Source of the DNA: Helichrysum umbraculigerum | Lineage: Eukaryota; Streptophyta; Magnoliopsida; Asterales; Asteraceae | DNA: 64,000 nucleotides | Reading direction: 5' to 3' | Assembly (NCBI GenBank): GCA_949592205.1 | Contig: CATIUR010000005.1 | Location: forward strand, 109,567,777 to 109,631,776 | Notes under the pieces: generated by a model | The model's database searches: none | Seen by the model: only the letters and a program-made list of their open reading frames with translations | Told to the model about the DNA's origin: nothing | Position numbers and translations under genes: made by a program | Shown here: in pieces, positions 33,217-46,350 of the stretch | Numbering within the stretch: the first letter of the stretch is position 1 | Layout of the letters: each line of letters opens with the position of its first letter

Positions 33217-34673
33217 TCCGGGGGCGGCACCCCTGGTAGCGGGGTCCAAGGGGCGGCAGCCCCTGGCGGGGTCCAAGGGGCAGAGCCCCTGGTTGGGGTC
33301 GAGCTGCCAGGTCAGCTTGGAAAATTTTTATTTCTACTATATTGCTTTAAGGAAAAACGCATCTGGACTTGAATTTGGGGTGAAATCAAGTGATAAAATT
33401 TTGGTCTCGACATTTAGTAAAAAGTTGTAAATATTCTGTTTTATGCGACACAATATGCGACATAATAATTTGTTATGCGACACAAGGGTTGTGTCGCATA
33501 AGTATGCGACACAATACCTATACGACATGAGGGTTGTGTCGCATAGGTTCGGAATGCTAAATCAATAGCGACATAGTGGTTGTGTCGTATAGATATACGA
33601 CATAGTTTGCGACACAATATTGTGTCGCATGGGTTGTGACACCAAAGGTTTGGTACGACACAAGATGCGACATAAAGGGTTTTATGCGACACAGTATGCG
33701 ACACAAGGCTTGTGTCGCACTGAAGAACACTCAGACAGTGAACACGGCTGTCTCGATTTTTCAATCCCAAAATCCAAATCAAACTCATTTTTAGGTTGTA
33801 AATTCGTGTTTTCTTCATATATTTGGACATATACATGTTATATAACTCATAAATATGTAAAACAAGTTAAAACGAGAGGTTTCGAGAATTTTTCGGAAAC
33901 TTACGCGGTGTCGGTTTGAAAATCCGAAAAGATGAAAGTGTAGATCGCGTTGAGTGGTCCCTTTTCCGTAATTATTTTGATGATTTGATGTCGTTTAGTG
34001 TTCTAATTTTTGTGATTTTGATGAAATGGTGGTGGTGAAATTTAGAGAGAAAATTGGTAGAGAGAGAGAGGTGGGAAGATAGAAATGAAATGAGGGGGAG
34101 GTGATGACCCCCTCTTGGTGGCTGATTTCGGTGGGGGCCCACCGAGTGTGGGTCTCCACTTTTTAACTCCGTGCAATCGCGCTCCGTGCGGTGTTCGTTT
34201 CCCCGATCGTTTAAACGTTAAATATTTATTTTATATGTTTTAATATACTTTTTGAAATGAGTATAATTATTCAATATTTTTGTTGAAATATTTTACTATA
34301 CATTTAGGAATCACGTTATAGAAAGTAAATTGTTTCGTTTCATTTGCGCGTTAGTATTTTAATTGTATGTATATTATTTATACAATACGAATTGACTACG
34401 AAATATTACCATAAATAATATTCTGAATAAAATTGAGTTATTAAATAATATTTGTATTACTTAATAAAATTGTTCACCAACGTCCGTATTTATTGTATCG
34501 AAATTCATTCGATTTGAAACTCGTACGATTTTAACAAACCGCATAATTGTGTAGATATATATTCAACAATATATATAATATTTGATACATTAATTAGCCT
34601 AACACAGCACTAATTACATGTATTAGAACTTGATTAGGCACTAAGTCTTAGTCCTAATTTGACAGGTGTCACA
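33217..34673 (-). repeat. Element B 5' LTR, piece 3 (outer end)
   Basis: It starts with the right copy of the D target duplication (TCCGG, 33217-33221), carries on the GC-rich module interrupted at 23110, and ends on the plus strand ...GACAGGTGTCACA at 34673. It nearly equals the B 3' LTR (5246-6161). Array 33444-33720; donor-like GTAAGTTTCCG on the minus strand at 33904; CpG motif 34183-34200; site 1 34474-34488. B is inserted in the gag of H; right flank AAAAC. Confidence 0.9.
33444..33720. repeat. GCGACACA / TGTGTCGC inverted-repeat array in B 5' LTR
   Basis: Facing half-sites such as TGCGACACAAGGGTTGTGTCGC. The GCGAC/GTCGC outer core is the same as in A, C and D, but the inner bases differ as a matched pair (ACAA with TTGT instead of GT with AC). 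Confidence 0.9.
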
Positions 34674-36064
34674 AAACTTCCTCGGGGTCTATTCTCAAGA
34701 CGTTGTGCCAATTGTCCAATTTGAGCTTCCAAATTCTTTAGCATAGCCAATTGATTTCTCATGAAGAGGTCGGCTTGGTCTTGTCTAGCGGACGTCTTTT
34801 GGTTGAGCAGGTGTTGACCTTGCATGAATTGGGTGAAGGCGTCATCTGAACATGAAGCAGGGGCATTTATCTTGGTGGTTTGTTATGTGGTTTGGTTTGT
34901 GTCGGAAGTAGGTGCAGGAAGTGCAAGGGGTTGATTATAAGAAAGTTGTGATTATTGTTGGTAGGGTGGATATCTAGGTGGGTATCGGGGTTGGTATGGT
35001 TGTTGGTTATTTCTTGGCGGAAAGGGAAGTCCTCTAGGTTGGTTGTTGTTTTGGTTGAAACCGGGTGGTCGAGCTGGAAACTGAGCATAGTAGACGGTGC
35101 CATCTGCTTCTTCATATTCAACTTGGTATTCTCCAGATGGTTGCGGGTTGGTGCAGTGTTGACAAGCTTGCACTTGGTGTACTTGGTGCTGTTGTTTCTT
35201 AAGTTCTCCAAACTGTTTGACGAGCGAGTCCATTTTTTCTGTTAGTGCCTTAATTGCTTCGACCGGAATCGAGTTTGCAGCAGCGATAGGTGTGGAAGAT
35301 GTTGAATGATCTCCAGAATTCCAATTGTGGTGATGCATAGTCATGTTTTCTATAAGGTTCCATCCTTCTTCGTCGGTCTTTGCCATGAAGCTTCCTTGTG
35401 CAGCAGCATCGAGGGTAGTTCGGTGGTTAGGATCTAAACCATTGTAGAAAATGCACAATTGTGCAGACTTATCGAGTCGGTGATTAGGGCATTTCTTCAA
35501 GGCTCCTTTGAATCGTTCCCATGTGGTATATAATGACTCATCGAAAGCTTGTCGAAAGTTCATGATGTCATTTCGGAGTTTGGTTTGTTTAGAAGGCGGA
35601 AAGTACTTGGTCAGAAACTTTGTCGCCATCGCAGTCCATGAAGGGATAGAGCCGGTCTCTAAACCTTCAAACCATGTTTGCGCATGATGGGTGAGCGAAT
35701 AAGGGAAAAGGTATAAACGGATTGTGTCTTGGCCAATTCCGTATTGCTTGTAGGAATTTGAGAGAGAGGTGAACTTGTCGAGGTGAGAGTTTGGGTCATC
35801 ACTGGGCAATCCATGGAATTGACAGTGGTTTTGGATTAGTTGGATGATGTGGTGTTTAAGCTCGAAAGATTGACCAGGGGTTTCAGGGTAGAGAACTGGT
35901 CCTCCTTTTCCTTCGATAGAGGGTTTGCTATTATCAGCGAGAGTGATGCGTTCAGCCATTGCTTGCTTAAGTGCAGATTGCTTCTTTTCTCGTCGAATAG
36001 TGCGTATTATAAGTTCTGGATTGGGAAAGTAAAATAGTGGTGCAGATCTAGGGGAACAGGTCAT
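34674..36064 (-). pseudogene. Element H: Athila-like Ty3/gypsy gag, cut by the B insertion
   Basis: The first methionines are uncertain; the conserved part begins MAERITLADNSKPSIEGKGG. The capsid-type domain includes FELKHHIIQLIQNHCQFHGL, DPNSHLDKF, LFPYSLTHHAQTWFEGL and ESLYTTWERFKGALKKCPNH, typical of plant Athila/Tat gag. After a proline/asparagine/glutamine-rich stretch the main frame stops at 34952. Homology goes on in another frame (34674-34860: MKNLEAQIGQLAQRLENRPRG-like end), so a frameshift lies near 34950. Protease and pol are not in the window: B is inserted at 34673/34674 and the rest must lie beyond its other LTR. Confidence 0.85.
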
Positions 36065-36190
36065 ACACTAAAAAAAAGATAATAAAGAAAATAGACAATA
36101 AAGGAAATGTTTTTGTGTTTTTTTTAGAAGGTTTTATCCTAAGGGTTTACTAGAATTGGGATTGGTTGGGCCTCTGTATCGGACAGTTAG

Positions 36191-36210
36191 TCTCCCCGGC
36201 AACGGCGCCA
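36191..36210 (-). other. Element H primer binding site (tRNA-Asp type)
   Basis: Minus strand TGGCGCCGTTGCCGGGGAGA, the primer site usual for Athila/Tat-like elements. The stretch 36065-36190 between it and gag shows nothing else. Confidence 0.85.
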
Positions 36211-36216
36211 AAAACT

Positions 36217-38673
36217 TGTTGACGTTGTCAACGGGTGGTTTTAAAAATTTATAATTGCTGGGGTCTAAGTGTGACTTACTAGTACTGAACCAAAGGGTTA
36301 GTAGGCGGTAAGTTAGACCTAGAGTCGTTCTTAAAGAGAAACTGAATTGAAACGGAGGTGATCCAATCAATCTTTCTTTTCTAGTAAATGTTTTAAAAGA
36401 GTGCGTTGGGGGGTTTTGGTTCAGTTAATTAAGTAAACTAAATAAAGCGAATAAAATGTAATAAGATGTCAGATAATGCAAAGTAGTATTTGTTGTGAGT
36501 TCGTTAGTTAATAATCATGGGATGATGACTCTTACGGGAAAACGATTGACTAAATTGGGTTGCTTATGAGATTCATTAACATTTGGTATAACCAATAGAT
36601 TCCTTATTAGTCGGTTATCAACTAATATGTCACGAGGAACTAAGGTATCATGATTCTGACCAGACAGACAATGCTCAACTCTCCACACTCTCCTGTGAGG
36701 GAGTCAGTGGCCCATATTATTGAACGTATTCGCTCGTGGACGAAGGAATAGAGTAGCAAGTCCATAACATGTCTAGCCGTTCTTAATACCACAATGATTA
36801 TGAATCCATTAAACAACTAACTTAGAACTTGTGTCCGGACTTATTTAATCAATTTCTACCAATGAGACTTAAGCGTGATAAACGAGGGAAAGCATTTAGG
36901 TTTCTTGCATACCGTACTTTAGGTTTCATGGTTTTAGGAAAAAGTATTGGTTTAAGTTGGATTTCAAACTTGCCTTTCTTAATACAATTAACAAATCCCT
37001 AGGTTTTCGTAAATGATCATTTAGTCTGTAGCCTACCTAATCTAATCTAATCTAAACTAAAACAACTAATTAAAATGCTGACGGCTTTTTACAGAAAGTT
37101 AAACCCAGACCATGTCGGAAAATAATATGGTAGCTCACAACGTATTTAATCATTTACCGATGTTTCCGTTGTGAGTTTAATTGCTTCGCGATGTTCCCAT
37201 GATAAGTACATTGTGATCAGAAGTGTACAATACTCATGGAAAGTCCAAGTGATCACATTGCATTTTATAATGCTTGCATGACGTTACATTTAAAAACATA
37301 GTTTTTACATAGATAACTATTGACCGAGTATTGGGGTTCGCGACTCCTCTTTACAGGGTTACAATCACGTTTGTTAATCAAAAGGCGAATGTAAGTTTTA
37401 GGTTTAAAATCACAAGATAAGTCCGTTCACAAAGTTTCCAATTTTATAACGTCGATCTATAATACAACTACCTTCGGTCGTTACCGGCTTCCATATATTT
37501 GTACTATGCTCAAAAGCATTTCCAATACTATACCGAGTAATCAGTCGAATCGGGGCCATCGTATTATTTCACGACGTATTTAAAGTCATCCCACAATTAT
37601 ATATACTAACTACATCACAACAAATACAATAGTAATCTACTCGCTAATCATGGCATAAACGATATCTAACGTAATTAAAGCAAACATATTTAATTAAGAT
37701 AGATAAGGATAGAAATAACCGAGATTAATATGCGAGAAGGAATTGACTTGAATTAATGAGCGTAACTCCAAGTGTACACCAAAGATTACAAAACGTTCCT
37801 AGCTTTCTTTCTACTCTAAACAAAATGCTAAACTAATCTAATGCTAAATTTAAAGTAAGAAAGTAGAATGAGAAAGTAAGAAAGTAATATGACTAGTGCA
37901 TATGGGACATTTTGAAATGGAGCCTTAAGCCTCCTATTTATAGGTGAGCTTTGGCTCACATTAGCATCAAGAGGTGCATGTTAGTAAAAGGTAGCCAAAA
38001 GGGTGCACCATGTACCGTACAACACGAAAAGTAGGCGCACCGGGTACTGTACAACATGAAAAGTAGGCGCACCAGGTACCAAAAGTTGCCAAAAATGTAA
38101 ACCGAGGCGGGTACGGGGTGGCCGGCGGTGGCTGGTGGGTGGCCGGCGGCGGCTGGCCCACCCCCTCCCCGTTTCGCCGTCTTTTGCTTAGTTTCTCGAT
38201 TCGTGCGTGTTTTCTTCGTTATGCGTCCGTTTGTGTCAATTCTTTTTTTGTTGGATTCGTAATTCAAAAACGAAGATTTTGACATAGGATAGGCCCTGAG
38301 ATGAGGTCCTGAGCTCCAGATATTGCGTACGAATCATTTGGATCTTCCGGCGGGCGTAGAATATTCATTCTTTATCCGTTTTAGTTGATTCTTCTTCTGT
38401 TGGATTCGTATTTTGAAAATGAACATCTTGGACAGAATGGATGTTGGTGGAGGGAATTTTAGTCTTGAAATCTTGTTTTGATGCCTTGAATCTTCAAACG
38501 TGTGTGGAATCTTCGTTTTTCATCCGTTTTGCTTGATTTTTATCGTGCAACCTTGTTTTGACCATCTTGGCATAATGTTACTGATTTGTGCTATATTTGA
38601 GTGAAAATGCCAAGGATCGTTCTAGAATGAGAGAGATATCGGTAGTAAAAACATGACTTTTTACGCGATATCA
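36217..38673 (-). repeat. Element H 5' LTR (2.5 kb)
   Basis: Minus-strand ends are TGATATCGCGTAAAAAGTC at 38673 and ...CGTCAACA at 36217, close to the PBS. The outer end cuts the reverse transcriptase of F in mid-codon: the stop of that frame is made with the first LTR bases. Right flank GAGAT (38674-38678); the other flank is outside the window. Inside are a 32-base tandem repeat (38001-38080) and diverged copies of a GTTGGATTCGT segment about 150 bases apart near 38250 and 38398. Confidence 0.8.
38001..38080. repeat. 32-base tandem repeat, 2.5 copies, in H LTR
   Basis: Units start GGGTGCACCATG, GGCGCACCGGGT and GGCGCACCAGGT and end ACAACAYGAAAAGTA. Confidence 0.85.
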
Positions 38674-41527
38674 GAGATGTACATCTACATGTAATGCCTT
38701 GTGTGTCTCCATGGGTGTGCTAGCAACTTTAGCATCTTTGTAGCCCAATTTGTCCAGTATGTCTTTAACATACTTTCCCTGGTTGATAAAGATACCATCT
38801 GACCTCTGCTTGACTTGAAGTCCCAAAAAAAAAGTAAGTTCACCCATAGAACTCATCTTGAACCTCTGATGCATTAGCTTTTCAAACTGCTTGCATAGTG
38901 CATCATTAGTAGACCCAAAGATGATATCATCAACATACACTTGTACCAATAAGATATCATTGTGAACATTTTTGGTAAACAGTGTCTTGTCAATGGTACC
39001 TCTTTTAAAACCATTTTCCATCAGATATTCAGATAGAGTCCCATACCAACACCTTGGAGCTTGATGTAAGCCATAAAGAGCCTTTTCTAGCCTGCATACT
39101 CTATCTGGATACTTGGGATCTTCAAATCCTGGTGGTTGACATACATAGACTTCATCTTCAATTGGACCATAAAGAAAAGCACTCTTTACATCCGTCTGAT
39201 ACACCTTGAATCCTTGATATGAAGCATATGCCAAGAATAATCTAATTGCTTCTATTCTGGCAACAGGAGCAAAGACATCATCATAATCAATGCCTTCCTC
39301 CTGAGTATACCCTTGTGCCACCAATCTTGCTTTGTTCTTAATCACTATTCTTCTTTCATCCTTCTTATTCTTGAAGATCCACTTTGTTCCAATTGCTCTT
39401 TTTCCCTTTGGTAGATCAACTAAGGTCCACACATTCTGAATCTTAAACTGTAGCAACTCCTGCTGCATTGCTTCAATCCAACTGGGATCTTTAAGAGCTT
39501 CCACTGCCTTCTTTGGTTCAACTTGAGATAAGAAACATACATATAAAGAGGTATGAAGTTCCTCTTCACTGATATTAGTTTGTTGTCTAGTTTGTACAGC
39601 AGAACCAACATCACCAATTACTTGTTCAAGAGGATGATCTCTATGAACAATGTAATTAGATGTAGATGTTTCATGTATCCCAGTTTCCAAATTTGTATAA
39701 TTCCCATCATGACCAGATGTTCCACTTAACCTTTATTTTGAAATCCTTTTTGACAATGGAGTTGTGCTCATGAATTGTAAATATTCCAGCCTAGCCTCCT
39801 TACCAATTTGCTTAGTTGGAGTCTGTTAAGGAACCTCATCACTCAGAATTTTAGACACATCTTTAGTAATTGAATCCACAACATGTCTAGTGTTCTCAGT
39901 GAAATTGTTCAGATTCTTTGAAAGTTGCTGTGCTGGACTCTTATCACTCTGTTCATCAGAATCAAAGATGTTCATGAAAGGATTCCCATCAGATTCATCA
40001 CCCTCTGCACTCTTGGATGATATTGATGGATCAGTTGCAAACACTTCTGGGGGATCAGGAGACCATATTGGAAATAAGATGTATTCCAATGAATCATTCT
40101 TCTTTCCAGATGACATTCCTGATTCTGCTGCAACTTGTCCATCCCTTGCACCTCCATTTGTACCTGTACTTGTACCTGCACTTGAATCTACATTTGGATA
40201 TCTAAAAGTAGTGTTAAGTGCATCAATATCAAACAAAGACTTAGGACCTTTCCCAACAGGATTAGATGTATTCTCATTGAAGGTTATGTTCATGGTCTAT
40301 TCTATGATCCTGGTCCTTTGATTGAATACCCTATAAGCCTTACTTTGAATAGAGTAACCAACAAATATACCCTCATATGCCTTACTTTCAAACTTTCCTA
40401 AGTGATCTTTGGTATTTAAGATGGTACAAGGACACCCAAAAGATTTTAAGAAACTAACAAGTTGTTTCTTATTAAACAAAAGTTCATATGGTGTCTTGTT
40501 ATGAGGCTTAACAACTAATACCCTGTTCTGAACATAACAAGCTGTGCTAACTGCCTCTGCCCAGAAAGACATAGGTAGCTTTGCATCAGATAGCATAGTT
40601 CTAGCTGCCTCAATTAGTGTCCTATTCCTCCTTTCGGCTACTCCATTTTGTTGTGGAGTTCTAGGTGCACTAAACTCTCTCTTAATACCTTTAACTTCAC
40701 AGAACTTATCCATCTCATAGTTTTTAAATTCTGTTCCATTATCACTCCTGATGATTTTAACCTTTTTATCCAATTGATTTTCCATCTTCATTATAAATGA
40801 TCTAAGTATTTCACCCGTCTCATCTTTTGTTCTAAGAAAGAAAACTCATGTAAACCTGGTATAATCATCAATTACTACAAGGCAATAATACATTTTACCC
40901 ATGCTACTTATGTTGGTTGGTCCAAATAAGTCCATATGCAATAAGTAAAAGGATGTGCAGTTGGTATTCACACTTTTGGACTTAAAAGAAGACTTGTGTT
41001 GTTTGCCTTTTTTACATGCAACACAATGATCATCACATGAATACACCTTTTCAGCTAAACCTCTAACAAGCTTGTTTTTAGCAAGTTTATTAATGGTTTT
41101 GTAATTCATGTGACACATTCTTCTATGCCACAGTTCAGATTCAGTCACACTTGCTTTAGAAATAAGACAGTTTAAATCGGGTTGAGGTGTCATATTTGCT
41201 AAGTCACACTTATATACATTATCTTGCCTTGGAATTCTCATTAAAATCATGTTTTCTGGTATTTTAACTGGGTTCTTTTTATCTGTGATTTGACTCACAC
41301 TTAGCAAATTATACCTCATTTGTTCCACAAAATAAACATTATTAAAAAATTAGTTTTTCACTCTGAACAGTTCCTTTGCCTGTGATCTTCCCTCCTTTAG
41401 GATTGCTTCCAAATGCTACATATCCACTATCAAAAGATTTGAAGTCCTGTAGCTTTTCCTTGTCTCCAGTCATGTGCCTTGAGCAGCCACTATCCACATG
41501 CCATAAGCTCTTTGGCTTGCCCTGCAC
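38674..41527 (-). pseudogene. Element F: Ty1/copia protease-integrase-RT, decayed and cut by H
   Basis: In coding order: protease (41342-41527, WHVDSGCSRHMTGDKEKL, active-site DSG kept). Then pre-integrase and integrase zinc domain (40846-41328, LWHRRMCHMNYKTI, CVACKKGKQHKSS), and the integrase core (40297-40791, IRSDNGTEFKN, RTPQQNGVAERRNRTLIEAA). A linker follows (39826-40293), then RT (38674-39690, GTKWIFKNKKDERR, AFLYGPIEDEVYV, catalytic VQVYVDDIIFGS). Lesions against G include a TGG to TGA stop after DDYTRFT near 40842, a 14-residue deletion before KIPENMIL, and several frame breaks. RNase H and the 3' LTR are missing because H entered RT at 38673/38674. Confidence 0.92.
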
Positions 41528-41545
41528 AAATAATCAAGAAGAGAA

Positions 41546-44244
41546 TTAGTTTCTCTTGGGAACCCAAACCAATTTAGTTTTGGGTTTCCCACGTGCATCT
41601 TGAAAATCAACTCTCTGAAAGACAATTGATTTTGATGCACTGTTGGATTTGGAAACTTTGGATTCAAGTGTGTTCTTTGGTTTCCATATCCAACTGATAT
41701 CAGACTTAACAGTCGGTATTGGCCTAACAGTGGTTACCCTTAGTCCTGTGTTGATCACTCTAGCAGTGGTAGCCTGCCTTGGTTTGAACATTATTTTGGA
41801 ATTTTTAACACTAGCTGTGACACCATGCTTGACAGTGGTAACACGATCCACTGTTTTAGTCTTGTTGCCTCTGTTGGCCTTTTTTGGTGGTACCACTGCA
41901 GCATAAGTAGCAGTGGCTGCAGTTGTACCACTGTTAGCCTTGTTCATCTTCTTGACAGTGGCAACATGATTAACTTTTGATTTAATATTTGTTTATTAAT
42001 CATGTTAGCTGCTGTCCATAATGGTTTCACAATCCTATTGAAATTCTTAGGATTATGATGACAATCACGTTGAAGATGATTAGTTCTTCCACAGATATAA
42101 CAAGATTTTTCTTTTACCAACTGAAAATTCTGCCCCAATCTTTGTGAAACCATTTGGTTCCAGTTTCTCTGATTGCCTCTTGGTGCAGTTTTATTAAATG
42201 GTCTTGGTTCAGAAAATCTAGTTTTGCAAGCACAATTAACACAATTATCTTTCACAATCTTAGACTCTTGTTTAACTATTTTCCTAATATAACCTAGACC
42301 ACTCCTAGATTTATTAGTTTTGCTCACATGTTCTATCTGTTGCTTAGCCTTTTCTTGAAACAGCTTCATACCCTCTTCTAGTTTTTCACCATTAAGCTCT
42401 GAAACTAGACCAGTTATTCTTTTCTTGACCTCACATGATGAATTAGATGATTCAGATTTTACACTTTCACTCTTATCATCATCTTCAGACCAATTACTTA
42501 TTTCAACTCCATCATAATTTACAAAATCATCCAAACTCTTGATTGGATCAGCCTTTTTAACCTCATCTGACATTCCTTCCTTAAGTGAATTGATATCAAT
42601 ATCAGTTTTAGGAGGAAAGTATGTGTGATTATAAGGAGGAGGCATAGTATTATACCCTAATCCAGTCTTAAGTTTGTCATGAATTTGTGAATTTATGATC
42701 TTATCCACACTCTTAGTTGCATATTCTAAGTTACTTACATTAAGTCTAATGCTATCTCTCTCACATGTGACTTTTGCAAATTTCTTAGTTAACACTTCTA
42801 CTTTATCTTTGAAATTATCTCTCTCCCACTTAGCATATTCAATGTCATATTTATATTGTGTAGCATTGACCTCGTATGCTTTTATTTGTTTTTCCAGATT
42901 CTCAATAGTTAAAGTGGTGTGTTTATTTTTGATTTCCCATTGTTTAAGTTCATCACACACTCTTAAATTATGATCCCTGTAATGTTTAACAGTTTATTTA
43001 CAAACAACGGAACATAATTTAACTTGTACCTCATAAGGAACATCTGACTTCTTGTCAGATTCAGCAATGGCCATAAGACAATAATTCTTCTCCACATGTT
43101 CCTCTTGATCACTCCAGTCAAATCCTAGTCCATCTTGAGACACCAATGCATTAGAAGTCCCTCCTTGAATTGTTATGTTTCTCCTCTGCACATTCTGCTA
43201 TTGTCTTGGACTCCTACATTCCCTTGCAAAGTGTCCCATCTTGTGACAATTGAAGCACTCTATTTTACTCTTATCAAACCAACTTGCATCATTCCTTTTG
43301 TATGCAAAGTTGTTTCTTCCAGTTCTCTTTATAAATCTCTTTGCCCTCTGAGTGATCAAAAAAATCTGGAATTTAATATCCATCTCCTCTAAATCATCTC
43401 CATCAAATTGGTCTAAATCTTCATTAGTAAGTGAAGAATTCACATTACTAGCAAAGAACGATTCCAACATCTGATCATTAGAGCTATTTGATGATGATCC
43501 ACCTCCTCCTGAATCATAAGTAGAGCTTTTGTGACTTGACTCTACTTTTGTTCCATCTAAAGACATAAAAGCAGCATTGTGATTGTATCCAGATGTCTGC
43601 TTCTTACTCTCTATCTCTGGTTCAAAATTTCTCAAGTCATTGTATATATCTTCCAACTCCTTTGTGTCCAAGTCTGCACTTTGCCTTAAGCCAACTGTAT
43701 AGATTGTCCACTCTTCACTTAATGACCTTAGAAACTTTCTGTTAAGATCATCCCGATCAATCTTAATACCATGATTTTCTAGTTCACCAACTAGCTTCGT
43801 AAACCTGTCAAAAGTCTGAGTCAAGGTTTCAGACTTTACAGAACCAAAGTTCTCATACTGTTGTTTGAGAAGAGACCTTTTATTCTTCCTGGTGCTAGCA
43901 TTACCACCAAATCGCTTCTCAATAGCTTCCATTAAAACCTTAGCATCTTCACAGCTTTCAAATCTTCTTTGATATTCATTGGGAATAGAAAGAAGTAAAG
44001 TAGTAAGAGCTTTGCATTCTGTAGATCTAACTTTGCGTTCTGAATCAGATGTTGGTGGTGGTCTCTTTTGTCTGACACCATCTCCATCAACTGGATAGTC
44101 TGGACCATTGACAACAATATCCCACATCTGGTAATCAACCAGAAGCATATATTGTTTGATTCTGACTTTCCACAAGTCAAATTCATCAGGCTTAAGCATT
44201 GGAATTTTCGTTGCCTGAATACCTTCATTATTCTGTGTCGCCAT
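41546..44244 (-). pseudogene. Element F: Ty1/copia gag, several stops and shifts
   Basis: ATG at 44244 (MATQNNEGIQATKIPMLKPD). Gag homology through FDLWKVRIKQYMLLVDYQMW and a zinc knuckle CFNCHKMGHFARECRSP (about 43210-43260). A GAG to TAG stop follows RSPRQ at 43198, then a CAA to TAA stop at 42994. A long coiled-coil part comes next (41944-42960, ENLEKQIKAYEV), and a second zinc knuckle CYICGRTNHLQRDC. The T/V-rich tail ends LVWVPKRN at 41546. After this stop come a pyrimidine-rich run and TTTGTGCAG/GGC leading into pol, as in G. Confidence 0.9.
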
Positions 44245-44305
44245 TGCTATAACTTGTTCAGAAAACATCAAACTTCAAACTTCTTGAATATCAAAACAAA
44301 AACTT

Positions 44306-44317
44306 GCTCTGATACCA
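44306..44317 (-). other. Element F primer binding site (initiator tRNA-Met)
   Basis: Minus strand TGGTATCAGAGC two bases from the LTR end. The stretch 44245-44305 to gag holds nothing else. Confidence 0.9.
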
Positions 44318-44319
44318 CT

Positions 44320-44855
44320 TGATAATCCCTTAATGATCTTTATAATTTTGTTTTGAATTAGATTGTTAATATGTTGCGGAATAACAATTAACAACTATCA
44401 AGAAGATTATTTAAGTAACATGCATGTAAAACAATTATCACCAAAAGCTTCAATATTATTAAGATAATAATACGACTACACTTAAGTATTAGGGTTTTCA
44501 CCTTGAAGCTAATCGTAACCTATGTTGTATATCTATCTTAGGCTACCAGGATCTCTATTTATAATACATAGAGTCCTATACAATCTGTAGTTATTATGGT
44601 ATACGTATTTATCCCATAAATAACTCTAACAAACTAACCGACTCATTAATTTCATTAACAGTGGCTACGTGAATTCTCCACTAACAGTGGTTACAAGATA
44701 TACTTCACAAATTCTAAGTATATATCGAACAGTGGCAGCAATACAATCATACTAGCAGTGGCTAGTCTTCAACTCTTCTAACAGCGGCAATCATCAACAC
44801 TAACAGTGGCAAGCATTTCACTCAACACTTGATCAAATCTGCTCAGATCCCAACA
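44320..44855 (-). repeat. Element F 5' LTR (536 bases)
   Basis: Minus-strand ends TGTTGGGATC and GGGATTATCA. The U3 part carries about eight copies of a GCCACTGTTA-like motif (plus strand TAACAGTGGC) between 44655 and 44815. TATA box TATAAATA at 44556-44563. Inserted in the RNase H region of E at 44855/44856, right flank GACCT. Confidence 0.9.
44556..44563 (-). promoter_or_regulatory. TATA box of element F LTR
   Basis: Minus strand TATAAATAGAGATCC, the same string as in the G LTR (59601), downstream of the motif-rich U3. Confidence 0.65.
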
Positions 44856-46350
44856 GACCTTGAGTTGTCGAGAGGCGTAAGCAATAACCTTGTCTCGTTG
44901 CATCAGTACGCAACCAAGACCTTGGTGTGAAGCGTCACAGTGTACCACAAAGTCATTATTGCCTTCGGGTAAGGATAAGATAGGTGCACTGCAGAGTTTC
45001 TGTTTAAGGAGTTGGAACGCTGACTCCTGTTTATCAGTCCAATCGAACTTCTTTTCTTTCTGAGTCAGTGCAGTGAGAGGTTGGGCTATTTTCGAAAAAT
45101 TCTCAATGAATCGCCTGTAGTATCCGGCGAGTCCTAAGAATTGGCGTACTTGGGTGGGTGTAGTAGGTGCTTGCCAACATTTGATGGCCTCAATTTTTGA
45201 AGGATCAACATGAATTTCTTTACTATCAATCACGTGTCCAAGGAATTGTACAGTTTGCATCCAGAACTCACACTTGGAGAATTTGGCATATAACTCCTCG
45301 TGCTTGAGTAGTTCTAGAATGGTTTTCAGATGTTGCGCGTGAGTAAATCAGAATGTCGTCAATGAAGACGATGACAAACTTGTCAAGGTAAGGCTTACAC
45401 ACCCGATTCATAAGGTCCATGAATACCGCCGGTGCGTTGGTTAAGCCGAATGGCATTACTTGGAATTCGTAATGTCCGTAACGAGTTCGGAAAGCTGTTT
45501 TTGGAATGTCGGTGTCACGAATTCGTAGTTGGTGATAACCTGACCGTAGATCGATCTTTGAGTAAAAACTTGACCGTTGGAGTTGGTCAAACAGGTCATC
45601 AATGCAAGGTAATGGGTAACGGTTCTTGACGGTTAACTTGTTGAGTTCACGATAGTCAATGCACATGCGGAAAGAACCATCTTTCTTTTTCACAAAGAGG
45701 ACCAGGGCTCCCCAAGGTGAGGAACTCGGTCGAATATATACCTTATCCAGGAGTTCTTGCAGTTGAGTTGACAACTCCTGAAGTTCGGATGGGGCTAAAC
45801 GGTACGGTGCTCGTGCCACGGGTGTTGCGCCGGGCACAAGATCAATAGAAAATTCGACTTGTCTAGTTGGCGGTAGGCCGGGCAAGTCTTCAGGGAAGAC
45901 TTCTGGGAAGTCTCGAACAATAGGCACATCCTCAAGTCGCTTCTCTTTTGAATTTTTCTCCATAACGTGTGCGAGGATTGCCTGGTACCCTTTTCTCAAG
46001 TATTTCTGGGTTTTCATACATTGAATAATGTTCAGTCTCGTCCCACCGGTCTCCCCTTGTATGACTAAAGTTCCACTGGTGGCGAGAGGAATACGGACGA
46101 CCTTCTCAAAACAGACGATTTCAGCACGGTGTTTGGATAACCAATCCATACCTACGATTATGTCAAAGCTGCCGATCTCGACAGGTATAAGGTCAATAGA
46201 GAATAGCTCATCAGTTAAGTTTAAAGTGCAGTTAGGTATCATACTATTGGCCTCAATGAGTTTGCCGTTTGCCAATTCTACTGTCAGGTGTAGTGTCAAG
46301 TAGTGGACAAAACTCATCAGATATGAAGCTCTTATCAGCACCAGTATCAA
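44856..46350 (-). pseudogene. Element E: gypsy protease-RT-RNase H, cut by F
   Basis: Protease part (VELANGKLIEANS, VGMDWLSKHRAEIV) and RT (CIDYRELNKLTVKNRYPLP, FIDDILIYS) run in 45268-46350. A deletion of about 14 bases after LIYSR shifts the frame. The rest (TVQFLGHVIDS to YCDASHQGLG-like HCDASHQGLG, ASRQLK) is in 44856-45260 and ends where the F LTR begins. Integrase and chromodomain are not in the window. Divergence from A-D and the several lesions make E clearly older. Confidence 0.92.

Noticed and set aside
5246..33221. Preferred insertion of A, C and D into LTRs or repeat arrays
   Set aside because: All three sit in B LTRs, but those make up close to half of B, so three of three is not strong evidence.
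36191..36210. tRNA gene
   Set aside because: Only the complement of a tRNA 3' end, i.e. a primer binding site; no cloverleaf is present here or at the iMet sites.
37956..38285. Pro/Ala-rich ORFs in the H LTR
   Set aside because: Low-complexity GC segment and tandem repeat inside an LTR; no start context, no homologue in sight.
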